Shown piece by piece: positions 8,202 through 15,617 of a stretch of DNA of 34,675 nucleotides. The number at the start of each line of letters is the position of its first letter. Positions within the stretch are counted from its first letter, which is position 1. The notes beneath the pieces were generated by a model. That model had not been told where the DNA came from, made no database searches, and saw only the letters and a program-made list of their open reading frames with translations. Both the position numbers and the translations under genes were made by a program. The DNA is from Betaproteobacteria bacterium (GTDB lineage: Bacteria > Pseudomonadota > Gammaproteobacteria > Burkholderiales > CAIKXV01): the NCBI GenBank assembly GCA_947458835.1, contig CANHBC010000013.1:1-34675 (forward strand). The letters are read 5' to 3'.

Positions 8202-9401
8202 TCAGCGCTGCGGGGTCGAATCGCGGCGCACCGGCTGGCCCGACCCAGGCGGCGGGGCTGCCGGGAGTTGCACCGTGACGGTCGTTCCCTTTCCAAGGGT
8301 GCTGTCGAGGCTGACTTCGCCACCGTGGTTGCGGATGATGTCCCTCGCCAGTGACAGACCCAATCCAGTCCCCGGCAGGTGGCGGGTGTTGGCGCCACGG
8401 GAGAAGGGCACGAAGATCCGCTGCAGGTCGGACTCCGCGATGCCGATTCCCTGGTCGGACACGCGGAACTGGACGAGCGTCTTGCCATTCTGCTCGACCA
8501 TTGAGAGGTCCATCTCGACCGGCGATTCCGGCGGGGAATATTTCAGGGCGTTGTGCAGGATGTTGCGCAGCGCCTGCATCAGCTTCTCCTTGTCCGCGAG
8601 GATCTCGATGTCACGCGCACAGGCGTTGGCCACATGGATGCGCTGGCGTTGCGCATTATTGCCATATCCGGCCAGCAGGAACTCGATGAACGGGCCAAGT
8701 GCTGTACGTCGGTACTCGAACGCACGCACGCCCGAGGCTTCGATGCGGGACAGGTCGAGGAGTTCGTCGAGCAGATGCGTCAGTTCGGTGGCGTGGCGGT
8801 GTATCAACCCGGCAAATTCGGAGATCTCTTCCTGGGAAAGCTGCCCGGAGTGGAGGAGTTCGGAGAAACCCAGCACCGTCGACAGGGGCGTGCGGATCTC
8901 GTGTGCCGCCGCGGACACGAAGTCACTCTTCGTACGCGAGACCTGCGCTTCCTGCGTGACATCACGGAAGATGAACACGCAGGCGCCGACGGGCGATTCG
9001 GAGATCTGCAACCGGCGCCGCTCGAGGATGATCTCCGACGGCGTGCACAGCGCCAGCCACTGGCGGTCCCTCGACTCCTGCATGAGCGAATCGCTCGCGG
9101 CGGCGTCCGTTGTCTTCGGCTTCCAGGGCTCGAGTTCTTCCAGGGCAGGCCAGGGGGTGTCCGGCGTGGCACAGGCTCTCAGTCGGGACTCCACCGCTTC
9201 GATCGGCAGGCCAAGCAGGCCCTCCTGCCCGGCATCGATCAATCGGCAGAACGCGTCGTTGGCCGACTCGACGCGCCCGTCTCCGTCCACGAACAGGAAG
9301 CCGTCCGGACTCCTGGAGACAAGGACCTCGAGGTTGCGCCCGAATCGCGGGACGTCGGCGGTCTCGGGGACCTGGGACGCACCGGCGAAGGGTATGTTCA
9401 C
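8202..9401 (-). CDS. soluble PAS sensor histidine kinase
   Basis: Cytoplasmic histidine kinase, 399 residues, with no membrane helix. Seen: PAS domain (about 22-75, SRSPDGFLFVDGDGRVESAN), a second loosely conserved linker/PAS-like part, HisKA with H167 in AAAHEIRTP, N box with N284 (LRNILHNALKYS), G1 DQGIGI (316-321) and G2 GTGLGLSLARDI (344-355). The start is GTG at 9401: it overlaps the protease stop as GTGA, and AAGGAG lies 8 bases upstream (9410-9415). The kinase is therefore translationally coupled to the secreted protease. The next gene, beyond a 163-base gap containing its own promoter, is the HTH-receiver, a likely phospho-partner. Confidence 0.9.
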   Translation of the reverse strand: MNIPFAGASQVPETADVPRFGRNLEVLVSRSPDGFLFVDGDGRVESANDAFCRLIDAGQEGLLGLPIEAVESRLRACATPDTPWPALEELEPWKPKTTDAAASDSLMQESRDRQWLALCTPSEIILERRRLQISESPVGACVFIFRDVTQEAQVSRTKSDFVSAAAHEIRTPLSTVLGFSELLHSGQLSQEEISEFAGLIHRHATELTHLLDELLDLSRIEASGVRAFEYRRTALGPFIEFLLAGYGNNAQRQRIHVANACARDIEILADKEKLMQALRNILHNALKYSPPESPVEMDLSMVEQNGKTLVQFRVSDQGIGIAESDLQRIFVPFSRGANTRHLPGTGLGLSLARDIIRNHGGEVSLDSTLGKGTTVTVQLPAAPPPGSGQPVRRDSTPQR

Positions 9402-10288
9402 AGCGGTGGCTCCTTCTTGACGAAGGAATCCGACAGGACCAGATAGACCGATTCCGTGACGTCGGCCGGATTGCGGCTTCGGGGGGGGATGGGGGTATCG
9501 ACCGCTCCAGCGCGCGGGGGCGCGCCCTCGGCGTCGAGCAGCCGACCGAGCAGCGAGGCTACATGTTCGACCTTGACCGCCAGCGCCAGTTGCGGGATGT
9601 CCTGGCCGTTGGACAGCGTGAGGCGTCCGACGACCATGCCGACGACCGAGCCCTCGGCATCCAGGACAGGACTGCCGCTGTGTCCGGCCAGCGCATGGGC
9701 CGAGATCTGCATGTGGCGCGGGTCGTCCCGGGGGCCGTCCCTGCCGAAGACGACGCCGGTCTGCACCTTCGGTTGCCTGCCCAGCACGGACGGCAGCGGA
9801 TAACCCACGAAGGACACCGCGCTGCCGAGCCGGGCGGGTTCCACCGCGGTACGCATGCCCTGGTTGGCGCGACGGTTGCCGGGGAAAGCCAGTATGGCGA
9901 TGTCGTTCGCGACGTCCGAAGCCACGAGCCGTGCGCTGAAACGCGCGCCCCAGGCGCTCATCACCACGATCCGGTCCTGGCCGTTGACGACATGGAGCGA
10001 AGTGACCAGGTAGCCGGACTCGCTGAGCCACGCGGTGCCGGTCCGGCGCGCCGTGGTGGGCGGGGCTGCGGGCGGGGTCGCGGGCGCTTTCGCCGCAGGG
10101 GGGTCCTGAAGCACATGGACGCAGTACCCGGCGGCGCAGGTCGAGCCTTCAGGGGGCGTGGGTCCGTCTGCCGCCAGGCCCTGCCCGCAGAACAGCGCCG
10201 TCCACAGCAAGGCGATCGATGCGCACCATCGTGCCCACCGTGTGGAAGCTGCGCCCTTGCGCTCCCGGCGAACGGAACAAGCCTTCAT
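9398..10288 (-). CDS. secreted trypsin-like serine protease
   Basis: Trypsin-fold protease of about 296 residues, probably exported. Seen: a basic N-terminus and hydrophobic signal segment (about 20-38, ASIALLWTALFCGQGLAA); a Pro/Ala-rich linker (63-82); catalytic triad H99 (SLHVVNG), D129 (SDVANDIAIL) and S204 (AGHSGSPV), in DegP/trypsin order. Ser replaces the second Gly of the usual GNSGGP. There is no PDZ domain. The C-terminal tail is Pro/Arg-rich and is encoded partly by a run of eight C (9481-9488). The start is ATG at 10288 because it opens the signal peptide; ATG at 10339 would add 17 residues. Its stop overlaps the kinase start. Proteolysis of an envelope protein as a signal to the kinase is only a guess. 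Confidence 0.82.
   Translation of the reverse strand: MKACSVRRERKGAASTRWARWCASIALLWTALFCGQGLAADGPTPPEGSTCAAGYCVHVLQDPPAAKAPATPPAAPPTTARRTGTAWLSESGYLVTSLHVVNGQDRIVVMSAWGARFSARLVASDVANDIAILAFPGNRRANQGMRTAVEPARLGSAVSFVGYPLPSVLGRQPKVQTGVVFGRDGPRDDPRHMQISAHALAGHSGSPVLDAEGSVVGMVVGRLTLSNGQDIPQLALAVKVEHVASLLGRLLDAEGAPPRAGAVDTPIPPRSRNPADVTESVYLVLSDSFVKKEPPL
9410..9415 (-). promoter_or_regulatory. ribosome-binding site of the soluble kinase
   Basis: AAGGAG on the - strand, 8 bases before the GTG at 9401 and inside the end of the protease gene. With the GTGA overlap it decides the kinase start. Confidence 0.75.
9481..9488 (-). repeat. homopolymer C8 tract in protease gene
   Basis: Eight C on the coding strand, followed a few bases away by a C5 run, in the Pro/Arg-rich tail about 27 codons before the protease stop. 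Such runs are prone to slippage. A change would alter the tail and remove the overlap with the kinase start. Confidence 0.6.
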
Positions 10289-10475
10289 GAGACGCGTGAT
10301 CGGGACCGCGCCAATCGCGTGCCCGCGGCCAACGACCATGGCAGTGTCCGGGCGCTGGCCCAGGCACGCCTGCCGCCGCTGCCAGCGCTCGGCACCGTGC
10401 CGTCGCCACGCTCCAGGGCGGCTGTACGGCGGGGCCGACGGAGGGGCCGGCTGCGCCTTGCATACGGGTTCATTG

Positions 10476-10733
10476 CTACGCTATCTCGTGGACGGGGGGG
10501 GAGGCCCGTTCATTCGTTCGGGGACGCGGATACGCTGGCGAAGCCCCGGTACGCATCGACCGGGGCACGCTGCCCGATGAGGAGCGTGGGGTCCCCGGAA
10601 TGGCGATGATCTCGATGCCTTCCTGGACGTCACGGCACGACAGCAGCACCGCATCCCTGCCGAGCGCCGCGCCGACCTGCCTGCGGGCCGCAGATGCATC
10701 CCCGGCGACGAATCTGTGCAGTACGTGCAACAC
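10476..10733 (-). pseudogene. flhF: orphan 5' fragment of flhF
   Basis: Reads as the N-terminal B domain of FlhF, the SRP-like GTPase that positions polar flagella. Seen: HRFVAGDASAARRQVGAAL then GRDAVLLSCRDVQEGIEII, matching the usual FlhF opening (R-K/R-F-x-A...A-x-R-x-V-R-x-ALG-x-DAV-ILS-NR...G-x-EI-x-A). The match ends near residue 48. The remaining 37 residues are unlike FlhF, and the GTPase (NG) domain is absent here and in other frames downstream. A perfect Shine-Dalgarno AAGGAGG (10743-10737) precedes it. TTG at 10730 has the best spacing (6) and gives MHVLHRF; the longer form starts at GTG 10733. No other flagellar gene is nearby. It is either a truncated pseudogene at a rearrangement point or a stand-alone small protein. 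Confidence 0.6.
10494..10501. repeat. homopolymer G8 tract
   Basis: Eight G on the + strand near the 3' end of the flhF fragment. It is the second such octamer within about 1 kb (the other is at 9481-9488), so slippage could affect this stretch as well. Confidence 0.5.
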
Positions 10734-10736
10734 ACA

Positions 10737-10743
10737 CCTCCTT
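10737..10743 (-). promoter_or_regulatory. perfect Shine-Dalgarno before flhF fragment
   Basis: AAGGAGG on the - strand, 6 bases before TTG 10730 and 3 before GTG 10733. It shows that the 5' end of the broken gene keeps its translation signals. Confidence 0.7.
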
Positions 10744-10759
10744 CGATGGCTTCCCGTCG

Positions 10760-10777
10760 AATTGAGCTAATTGAGCA
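10760..10777. repeat. tandem 9-bp direct repeat
   Basis: AATTGAGCT followed directly by AATTGAGCA. It lies between the divergent flhF fragment and recombinase genes. It could be a regulator site or a recombinase arm site; nothing decides this. Confidence 0.4.
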
Positions 10778-10875
10778 AGCTGGTTTGTACGGTAGTTCGT
10801 TTCAGAACGCAAGCCTGCCGTGCGAGGGCAACGGGGGACGGGCGGGACTGACGGGGCTGAACCGGGGCGTCGAGA

Positions 10876-10905
10876 GTGACGTTCACGCGCTGTGTGCTTG
10901 ATAAT
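10876..10905 (+). promoter_or_regulatory. candidate promoter of the recombinase gene
   Basis: GTGACG (10876-10881) and GATAAT (10900-10905) are 18 bases apart; matches to consensus are 4/6 and 5/6. The -10 box overlaps the left arm of the palindrome at 10894-10921, so a protein bound there would block transcription. Confidence 0.45.
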
Positions 10906-10921
10906 CATCGTTATCAAGCAC
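10894..10921. promoter_or_regulatory. perfect 11-6-11 palindrome, Xer/dif-like geometry
   Basis: Left arm GTGCTTGATAA, 6-base centre TCATCG, right arm TTATCAAGCAC. The arms are perfect reverse complements. Known Xer sites (dif, pdif) share the 28-base 11-6-11 layout and the inner ATAA...TTAT bases. The outer bases differ from the canonical dif sequence, so this is not simply the chromosome dimer-resolution site. It ends 23 bases before the recombinase ATG. It may be the recombinase's crossover site or an operator for autoregulation. Confidence 0.6.
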
Positions 10922-10944
10922 GCAAAACCTTTTGCCCCTGAGCC

Positions 10945-12891
10945 ATGAACCGACAGTTGTCCCTCCATCACTTTGCTTTCTTCCGGGGCTACCTGGAGGG
11001 GTTGCCGTTGTCGACGCTGGCCCAGCGCTACCTCGAGCAGGGCGGGGAAGACGGGAGCCCGCGACGCACGGTGCAGTTCGTCCGAGACGCGCTGCGTTCG
11101 CTGGCGATGCAGCACGGACAGCTCCGGTATGCACGCGCGCTGGCCATCGATCCCGCGCGCCTGTACGCGCCCGCACGGCCGCCGGCGGGCGACGGGGACG
11201 AGCCTTCGCTGGAGGCATTCCGGCGTGCCGTCGATCCGCGCGGCTTCTACGGAGAAGCCGAACTGATCGAACTGTTCCAGCAGCAATGCGGGCAGCCGCG
11301 ACAGGACCGGCGACAGCAGCGCATCACGCGCCTGCGCAACCTGCAGCGCGAGGCGATCGAGTTTCTCCAGGCGCGCGTGCGGCCCGAGCCGTTGCCAGCT
11401 CATGCGGTCGAGGCCTGGCTGCCGCCGCGCCTGGCTGCGCACCTGATGGCCGCCGGCATCCGGACGCTGGGCGAACTGGTCGCCCGCATGAACACCGGCT
11501 ACCGCTGGTGGGAGACTGTGCCCGGCATCGGGGTCGAGAAGGCCGCCCGGTTGCGGCGGTGGCTGGCGCCCCATTCCGGCGTCGAGGGACTTGCACTGGA
11601 CCGGACGGCGGTGGTGCCCCGCGAGCACCTGGGCAGCGCGAGCGAACTGCTCCGACAGCGACCGGTGCGCACCGAGATCGCACCGCTGGAACGCTTCCTG
11701 GTACCGCGCGAACTCGATGGCAGCCAGGGCAGCCTGCGCGCCGAGCCCGGCCGCGCGCAGATCGCGGCCCGTGACGATGCGGAAGCGATCGCGGCCTGGC
11801 TCAACGCGCGGGGCCGCAATGACAACACCCGCCGCGCCTACCGGCGCGAGGCCGAGCGGCTGCTCCTGTGGTGTGTGCTGGAACGCGGCATGGCGCTGTC
11901 CTCGATCACCGTGGACGACTGCGCGCGGTATCGCATCTTCCTGCAGGCGCCACCCGCGGCATGGGTGGCCCCGCGCAACGTCGAGCGCTGGAGCCCGGCG
12001 TGGCGCCCGCTGTCCGGGCCGCTGTCCCCGCGCAGCCAGCGCACCGCGCTCGCGATCGTCTCGGCGATGTTCGACTGGCTGGTGTCGTGCCAGTACCTGG
12101 TCGCCAACCCGTGGAAGGCGCTGCCCCGTCCGGGTCCGGCGCCCACGCGCGACCCGTCCCGGGCGTTCAGTCATGAGCAATGGGCGGCGATCCGCGGCGC
12201 GGTCGACGCCTTGCCCGACCCGCTCCGGCGGACCCGGATGCGGCTGGTCACCGAACTGCTCTACCACACCGGCCTGCGACGGTCGGAACTGCTGGCCGCG
12301 AGCCTCGGCGACCTGCGTGAGGAAATGCTCGATGGCGAGGCGCTCTGGGTGCTCACCGTCGCCGGCAAGGGCGGACGGAGGCGCGAAGTGCCGATCGTCG
12401 AGGCGGTCATGCGCTGCCCCGATGAAGACCTCGCCGGGCGCGGCCTGTCGGTGGATCCGCGCGATGCTGCACCGGACGCCCCGCTGATCGCGGCCCTCGT
12501 GGGCGAGCCGGGCGGTACAGGTCCGGCGGGTGCACGGACTGCGCCGCGGGGGATGGCTGCGCAGGGCGCCGAGGCTCGCCTGCCGGCGGCGCAGCTCTAT
12601 CGCGAACTGAAGCGGGTGTTTGCTGCCGCCAGCGCGGGGCTGCAGGCGGGAGGGGCACGCGGCGCCGCGCGCGTGGCGCGGGGTTCACCGCACTGGCTGC
12701 GCCACACCTTCGCCACCCACGCGGTCGGGACGGTGCCGCCCGACGTGGTCGGCAGCGTGCTCGGCCACGCGCCGGTGGCCTCGACCCCGCTTCCGGCCGG
12801 CACCGACCTGCGCCGCAAGGCGCGCGGGCTACGGGCGTTCGGTGCCGCGACCGACAACAGCCCGCCTGTACCCTCGTCCCGCCGATCGTGA
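10945..12891 (+). CDS. tyrosine-recombinase family protein lacking the Tyr nucleophile
   Basis: Phage-integrase-family protein, 648 residues. Seen: an N-terminal domain of the DUF3701 type (LSLHHFAFFRGYLEGL), a helix-hairpin-helix-like VPGIGVEKAARLRRWL (192-207), a SAM-like core-binding region (about 275-390), then the catalytic domain with R445 (HTGLRRSEL), K475 (GKGGRRREVP), H583-x-x-R586 (HWLRHTFATH) and H608 (LGHAPVAST). Position 617, nine residues after H608, should be the nucleophilic Tyr but is Pro (STPLPAG). No Tyr occurs in the rest of the protein. A Gly/Ala-rich insertion of about 45 residues precedes the HxxR box. By family knowledge the protein should not cut DNA alone; it might still bind. 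Its own palindrome sits upstream. No other phage genes are near. Confidence 0.85.
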   Translation: MNRQLSLHHFAFFRGYLEGLPLSTLAQRYLEQGGEDGSPRRTVQFVRDALRSLAMQHGQLRYARALAIDPARLYAPARPPAGDGDEPSLEAFRRAVDPRGFYGEAELIELFQQQCGQPRQDRRQQRITRLRNLQREAIEFLQARVRPEPLPAHAVEAWLPPRLAAHLMAAGIRTLGELVARMNTGYRWWETVPGIGVEKAARLRRWLAPHSGVEGLALDRTAVVPREHLGSASELLRQRPVRTEIAPLERFLVPRELDGSQGSLRAEPGRAQIAARDDAEAIAAWLNARGRNDNTRRAYRREAERLLLWCVLERGMALSSITVDDCARYRIFLQAPPAAWVAPRNVERWSPAWRPLSGPLSPRSQRTALAIVSAMFDWLVSCQYLVANPWKALPRPGPAPTRDPSRAFSHEQWAAIRGAVDALPDPLRRTRMRLVTELLYHTGLRRSELLAASLGDLREEMLDGEALWVLTVAGKGGRRREVPIVEAVMRCPDEDLAGRGLSVDPRDAAPDAPLIAALVGEPGGTGPAGARTAPRGMAAQGAEARLPAAQLYRELKRVFAAASAGLQAGGARGAARVARGSPHWLRHTFATHAVGTVPPDVVGSVLGHAPVASTPLPAGTDLRRKARGLRAFGAATDNSPPVPSSRRS

Positions 12892-13012
12892 GCCACACCC
12901 CTCACGCGCCCGCCTACCGGTACCATCGCGCCTACCGGATTACCCGGCCATGCGCGCTGGATCGCTGATGCGCCGGGGCTTCGACGACACTGAACCGAGA
13001 ATGCAGGCAACC

Positions 13013-14443
13013 ATGGAACTGGACAACAAACTTCCTGCCGCAGCGCTGGTGGAGCGGCTGGCGCAGGTCGTAGGCCACGCCCATGTCCTGACCGACGCGG
13101 CGGACGTCGCCCCGGCGGTGAGCGACTGGCGCGGCTTCTACAAGGGACGTGCGATCGCAGTGGTGCGCCCCGGCAGCACCGCCGAGGTGGCCGACGTGGT
13201 CCGCGCCTGCGCCGAGGCTGGCGTGGCGATCGTTGCCCAGGGCGGCAACACCGGCATGTGCGGCGGCGCGACCCCGACCATGGACGGACGCACGATCGTG
13301 CTGTCGCTCGCACGGATGAACCGCGTGCTCGCACTCGATCCGCTGAACGACACCATCACCGTCGAAGCCGGCTGCGTGCTGGCCACGGTGCAGCAGGCGG
13401 CCGCCGAGGCCGGCCGGCTGTTCCCGCTGTCGCTGGGCGCGGAAGGCAGCTGCCAGATCGGTGGCAACCTCGCGACCAATGCCGGCGGTGTGAACGTGCT
13501 GCGCTACGGCAACACCCGCGATCTCGCGCTCGGGCTGGAAGTGGTGCTGGCCGATGGCAGCGTGATCGAGGGCCTGCGCGGCCTGCGCAAGGACAACACC
13601 GGCTACGACCTGAAGCAGCTGTTCATCGGCTCGGAAGGCACCCTGGGGGTGATCACCGGCGCGGTACTCAAGCTGTTCCCGATGCCGCGTACCTCGGTCA
13701 CCGCGTTCGCGGCGGTACCCGATCCGACCGCGGCGATCGCGCTGCTGGGCCGGCTGCGCGATCAGGTCGGCAACCGCGTGAGTGCGTTCGAGCTGATCTC
13801 CCGTTTCAGCATCGAGCTGGTGCTCACGCACATCCCGGGTTCGCGCGATCCGCTCGGCGGTACTTCGCCCTGGTATGTGCTGACCAACGTCGACGATCCG
13901 CGCACCGAGTCCGACCTGCGCCCGGCGCTCGAGCAGGCGCTGGCCGATGCGGTCGAGGCCGGGCTGGTCACCGACGCGGTGCTCGCGGAGAGCGATGCAC
14001 AGGCGCAGGCGCTGTGGCGCATTCGCGAGTCGATCCCCGACGCCTCGAAGAACGAAGGGCTGCTCTACCGGCACGACATCTCGGTGCCTGCCAGCGACAT
14101 CCCCTCGTTCATCGACGAAGCCGGTGCCCGGCTCGAGGCGGCCTTCCCCGGGGTGCGCGTGGTCTGCTTCGGGCACATCGGCGACGGCAACCTGCACTAC
14201 AACTGCTACGTGCCAGGCCGGATGCGCGACGATCCGGTGGCGATCGCCGCGACCGACGTGAACGAGGTCGTGTTCCGCCTGGTGCACGAACGTGCCGGTT
14301 CGATCAGCGCGGAGCATGGCATCGGCCAGGCCAAGGTGGCCGAGCTGCCGCACTACAAGAGCGCCGTCGAGCTCGATGTCATGCGCCGGCTCAAGCGGGT
14401 GCTCGACCCGCAGGGCATCATGAACCCGGGCAAGGTGGTCTGA
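13013..14443 (+). CDS. FAD-linked 2-hydroxyacid oxidase (GlcD/D-lactate dehydrogenase-like)
   Basis: Flavoenzyme of 476 residues predicted to oxidise a D-2-hydroxyacid. Seen: a PCMH-type FAD-binding domain (about 45-220) with AVVRPGSTAEVADVV, the pyrophosphate loop QGGNTGMCGG and IGGNLATNAGGVNVLRYG. Then the FAD-oxidase C-terminal domain with HIGDGNLHYN (H388) and EHGIG (434-438), ending in the usual DPQGIMNPGKVV. Length and motif order are normal for the GlcD/D-2-hydroxyglutarate dehydrogenase group. The ATG at 13013 has CAGG 5 bases upstream; ATG at 13001 would add four residues. No GlcE/GlcF partners are present. Two Bug binding proteins follow on the same strand, suggesting import and oxidation of an organic acid (inference). 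Confidence 0.88.
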   Translation: MELDNKLPAAALVERLAQVVGHAHVLTDAADVAPAVSDWRGFYKGRAIAVVRPGSTAEVADVVRACAEAGVAIVAQGGNTGMCGGATPTMDGRTIVLSLARMNRVLALDPLNDTITVEAGCVLATVQQAAAEAGRLFPLSLGAEGSCQIGGNLATNAGGVNVLRYGNTRDLALGLEVVLADGSVIEGLRGLRKDNTGYDLKQLFIGSEGTLGVITGAVLKLFPMPRTSVTAFAAVPDPTAAIALLGRLRDQVGNRVSAFELISRFSIELVLTHIPGSRDPLGGTSPWYVLTNVDDPRTESDLRPALEQALADAVEAGLVTDAVLAESDAQAQALWRIRESIPDASKNEGLLYRHDISVPASDIPSFIDEAGARLEAAFPGVRVVCFGHIGDGNLHYNCYVPGRMRDDPVAIAATDVNEVVFRLVHERAGSISAEHGIGQAKVAELPHYKSAVELDVMRRLKRVLDPQGIMNPGKVV

Positions 14444-14477
14444 CCGATCCGGGCGCGCGCCGGCTCGCCCGGATCGG
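14444..14477 (+). terminator. strong hairpin after the flavo-oxidase
   Basis: CCGATCCGGGCG and CGCCCGGATCGG form a perfect 12-bp stem with a 10-base loop, starting right after the stop codon. There is no U tract, so it may be an attenuating or 3'-protecting hairpin rather than a simple terminator. The next gene starts 31 bases beyond it. Confidence 0.5.
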
Positions 14478-14508
14478 CAGGGGCTTCGCCGGCTGCAGAG
14501 GAGAAACC

Positions 14509-15537
14509 ATGCATCCCATCGCCGCGCAACGCGACCGAAGCCGCAGGCGGCCGGTTCGACCTGCACCCGTCGCCATCCTGCTGTCGGGCGCGGCGATCGC
14601 CGCCGCCACCGGGTGTCTGCCGGGGCAGGCGTCCGCACAGCCCTGGCCGAGCCGCCCGGTACGCGCGATCGTCCCCGGCCCGCCGGGCGGCGGCACCGAC
14701 ATCCTGACCCGCGCGGTGACGATGAAGATGGCCGAGAACCTCGGCCAGCCGTTCGTGGTCGAGAACCGCGCCGGCGGCAGCGGCATCATCGGCGTCGAAC
14801 TGGCGATGCGCGCGCCAGCGGACGGCCACACCGTGCTGATGGGCCACAGCGGCACCCATGCGATCAACCTCAGCCTGCGCAAGTCGCTGTCCTACCATCC
14901 CGTCCGCGACTTCACCGCGCTGATGCTGGTGGCGAGCGTGCCCAACGCGCTCGTGGTGCACCCCTCGTTCCCGGCGCGCTCGGTGAAGGAGATGCTGGCG
15001 CTGGCGCGGGCGAAGCCCGGGCAGGTCACCTACGCGTCGGCGGGCACCGGCTTCTCGCAGCACCTGGCCGGTGTCCTGTTCGCCGACCTGGGCGGGGTCG
15101 ACATGCTGCATGTGCCGTACAAGGGCAGCACGCCCGGCATGGCGGACGTCATCGGCGGCAACGTGATGAGCATGTTCCCGAACGTGACCACCGCGATGCC
15201 GCACCTGAAGTCCGGACGGCTGCGCGCGCTGGGCGTCACGTCCGCTGCGCGGTCCGAGGTGCTGCCCGGCGTGCCCGCGATCGGCGAGACGCTGTCCGGG
15301 TACGAGGCGATCGCCTGGTTCGGGCTGTTCGGCCCGGCCGGCATGCCGGCCGACCTGGTGCGCCAGGTCAATGCCGAGATGGCCCGCGCGTTGGGCGACC
15401 CGAAGGTGCGCGAGATGGTGCGCAGCCAGGGCGGCGATCCGGGCGGCGGCAGCCCGACCCAGTTCCAGGCCTTCGTACAGTCGGAGATCGACAAGTGGGC
15501 GCGGGTGATCCGGCGCGCTGGCGTGGAACAGGAGTGA
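14509..15537 (+). CDS. Bug/TctC periplasmic solute-binding protein 1
   Basis: Periplasmic substrate-binding protein of the Bug (tripartite tricarboxylate transporter) family, 342 residues. Seen: an N-terminal export signal, then the mature start WPSRPVRAIVPGPPGGGTDILTR, and the family strands GQPFVVENRAGGSG, DGHTVLMG, HVPYKGS and SGRLRALGVTSAARS. The leader contains TGC at residues 34-36 (a weak lipobox), so either lipoprotein processing or signal peptidase I cleavage after ASA (41-43) is possible. A clear Shine-Dalgarno AGAGGAGA (14497-14504) fixes the ATG. Known members bind carboxylates. No TctA or TctB is in the window. It follows the FAD oxidase and precedes a second Bug protein. Confidence 0.92.
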   Translation: MHPIAAQRDRSRRRPVRPAPVAILLSGAAIAAATGCLPGQASAQPWPSRPVRAIVPGPPGGGTDILTRAVTMKMAENLGQPFVVENRAGGSGIIGVELAMRAPADGHTVLMGHSGTHAINLSLRKSLSYHPVRDFTALMLVASVPNALVVHPSFPARSVKEMLALARAKPGQVTYASAGTGFSQHLAGVLFADLGGVDMLHVPYKGSTPGMADVIGGNVMSMFPNVTTAMPHLKSGRLRALGVTSAARSEVLPGVPAIGETLSGYEAIAWFGLFGPAGMPADLVRQVNAEMARALGDPKVREMVRSQGGDPGGGSPTQFQAFVQSEIDKWARVIRRAGVEQE

Positions 15538-15617
15538 GCCGGTGCGGCGGCGGCCCGATTGACGCTGCGCGCCGCGGCCTTGTATCTTGGCTTGACCGAT
15601 ATGCGACAGGCCAGGCC

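Noticed and set aside
10894-10921. Calling the palindrome the chromosomal dif site
   Set aside because: Layout fits, but the outer arm bases differ from known dif arms, and it lies beside a specialised recombinase gene, so only the geometry is claimed.
10945-12891. Calling the region an intact prophage or integrative element
   Set aside because: No second att repeat, no phage or transfer genes, and the recombinase lacks its tyrosine.
12911-12938. Short direct repeat CGCCTACCGG after the recombinase gene
   Set aside because: Only 10 bases, no partner at the other side of the gene; not enough for an attachment site.
12932-14638. Long - strand open frame opposite the FAD oxidase
   Set aside because: The + strand has clear FAD-binding motifs; the reverse reading is His/Arg/Gly-rich noise.
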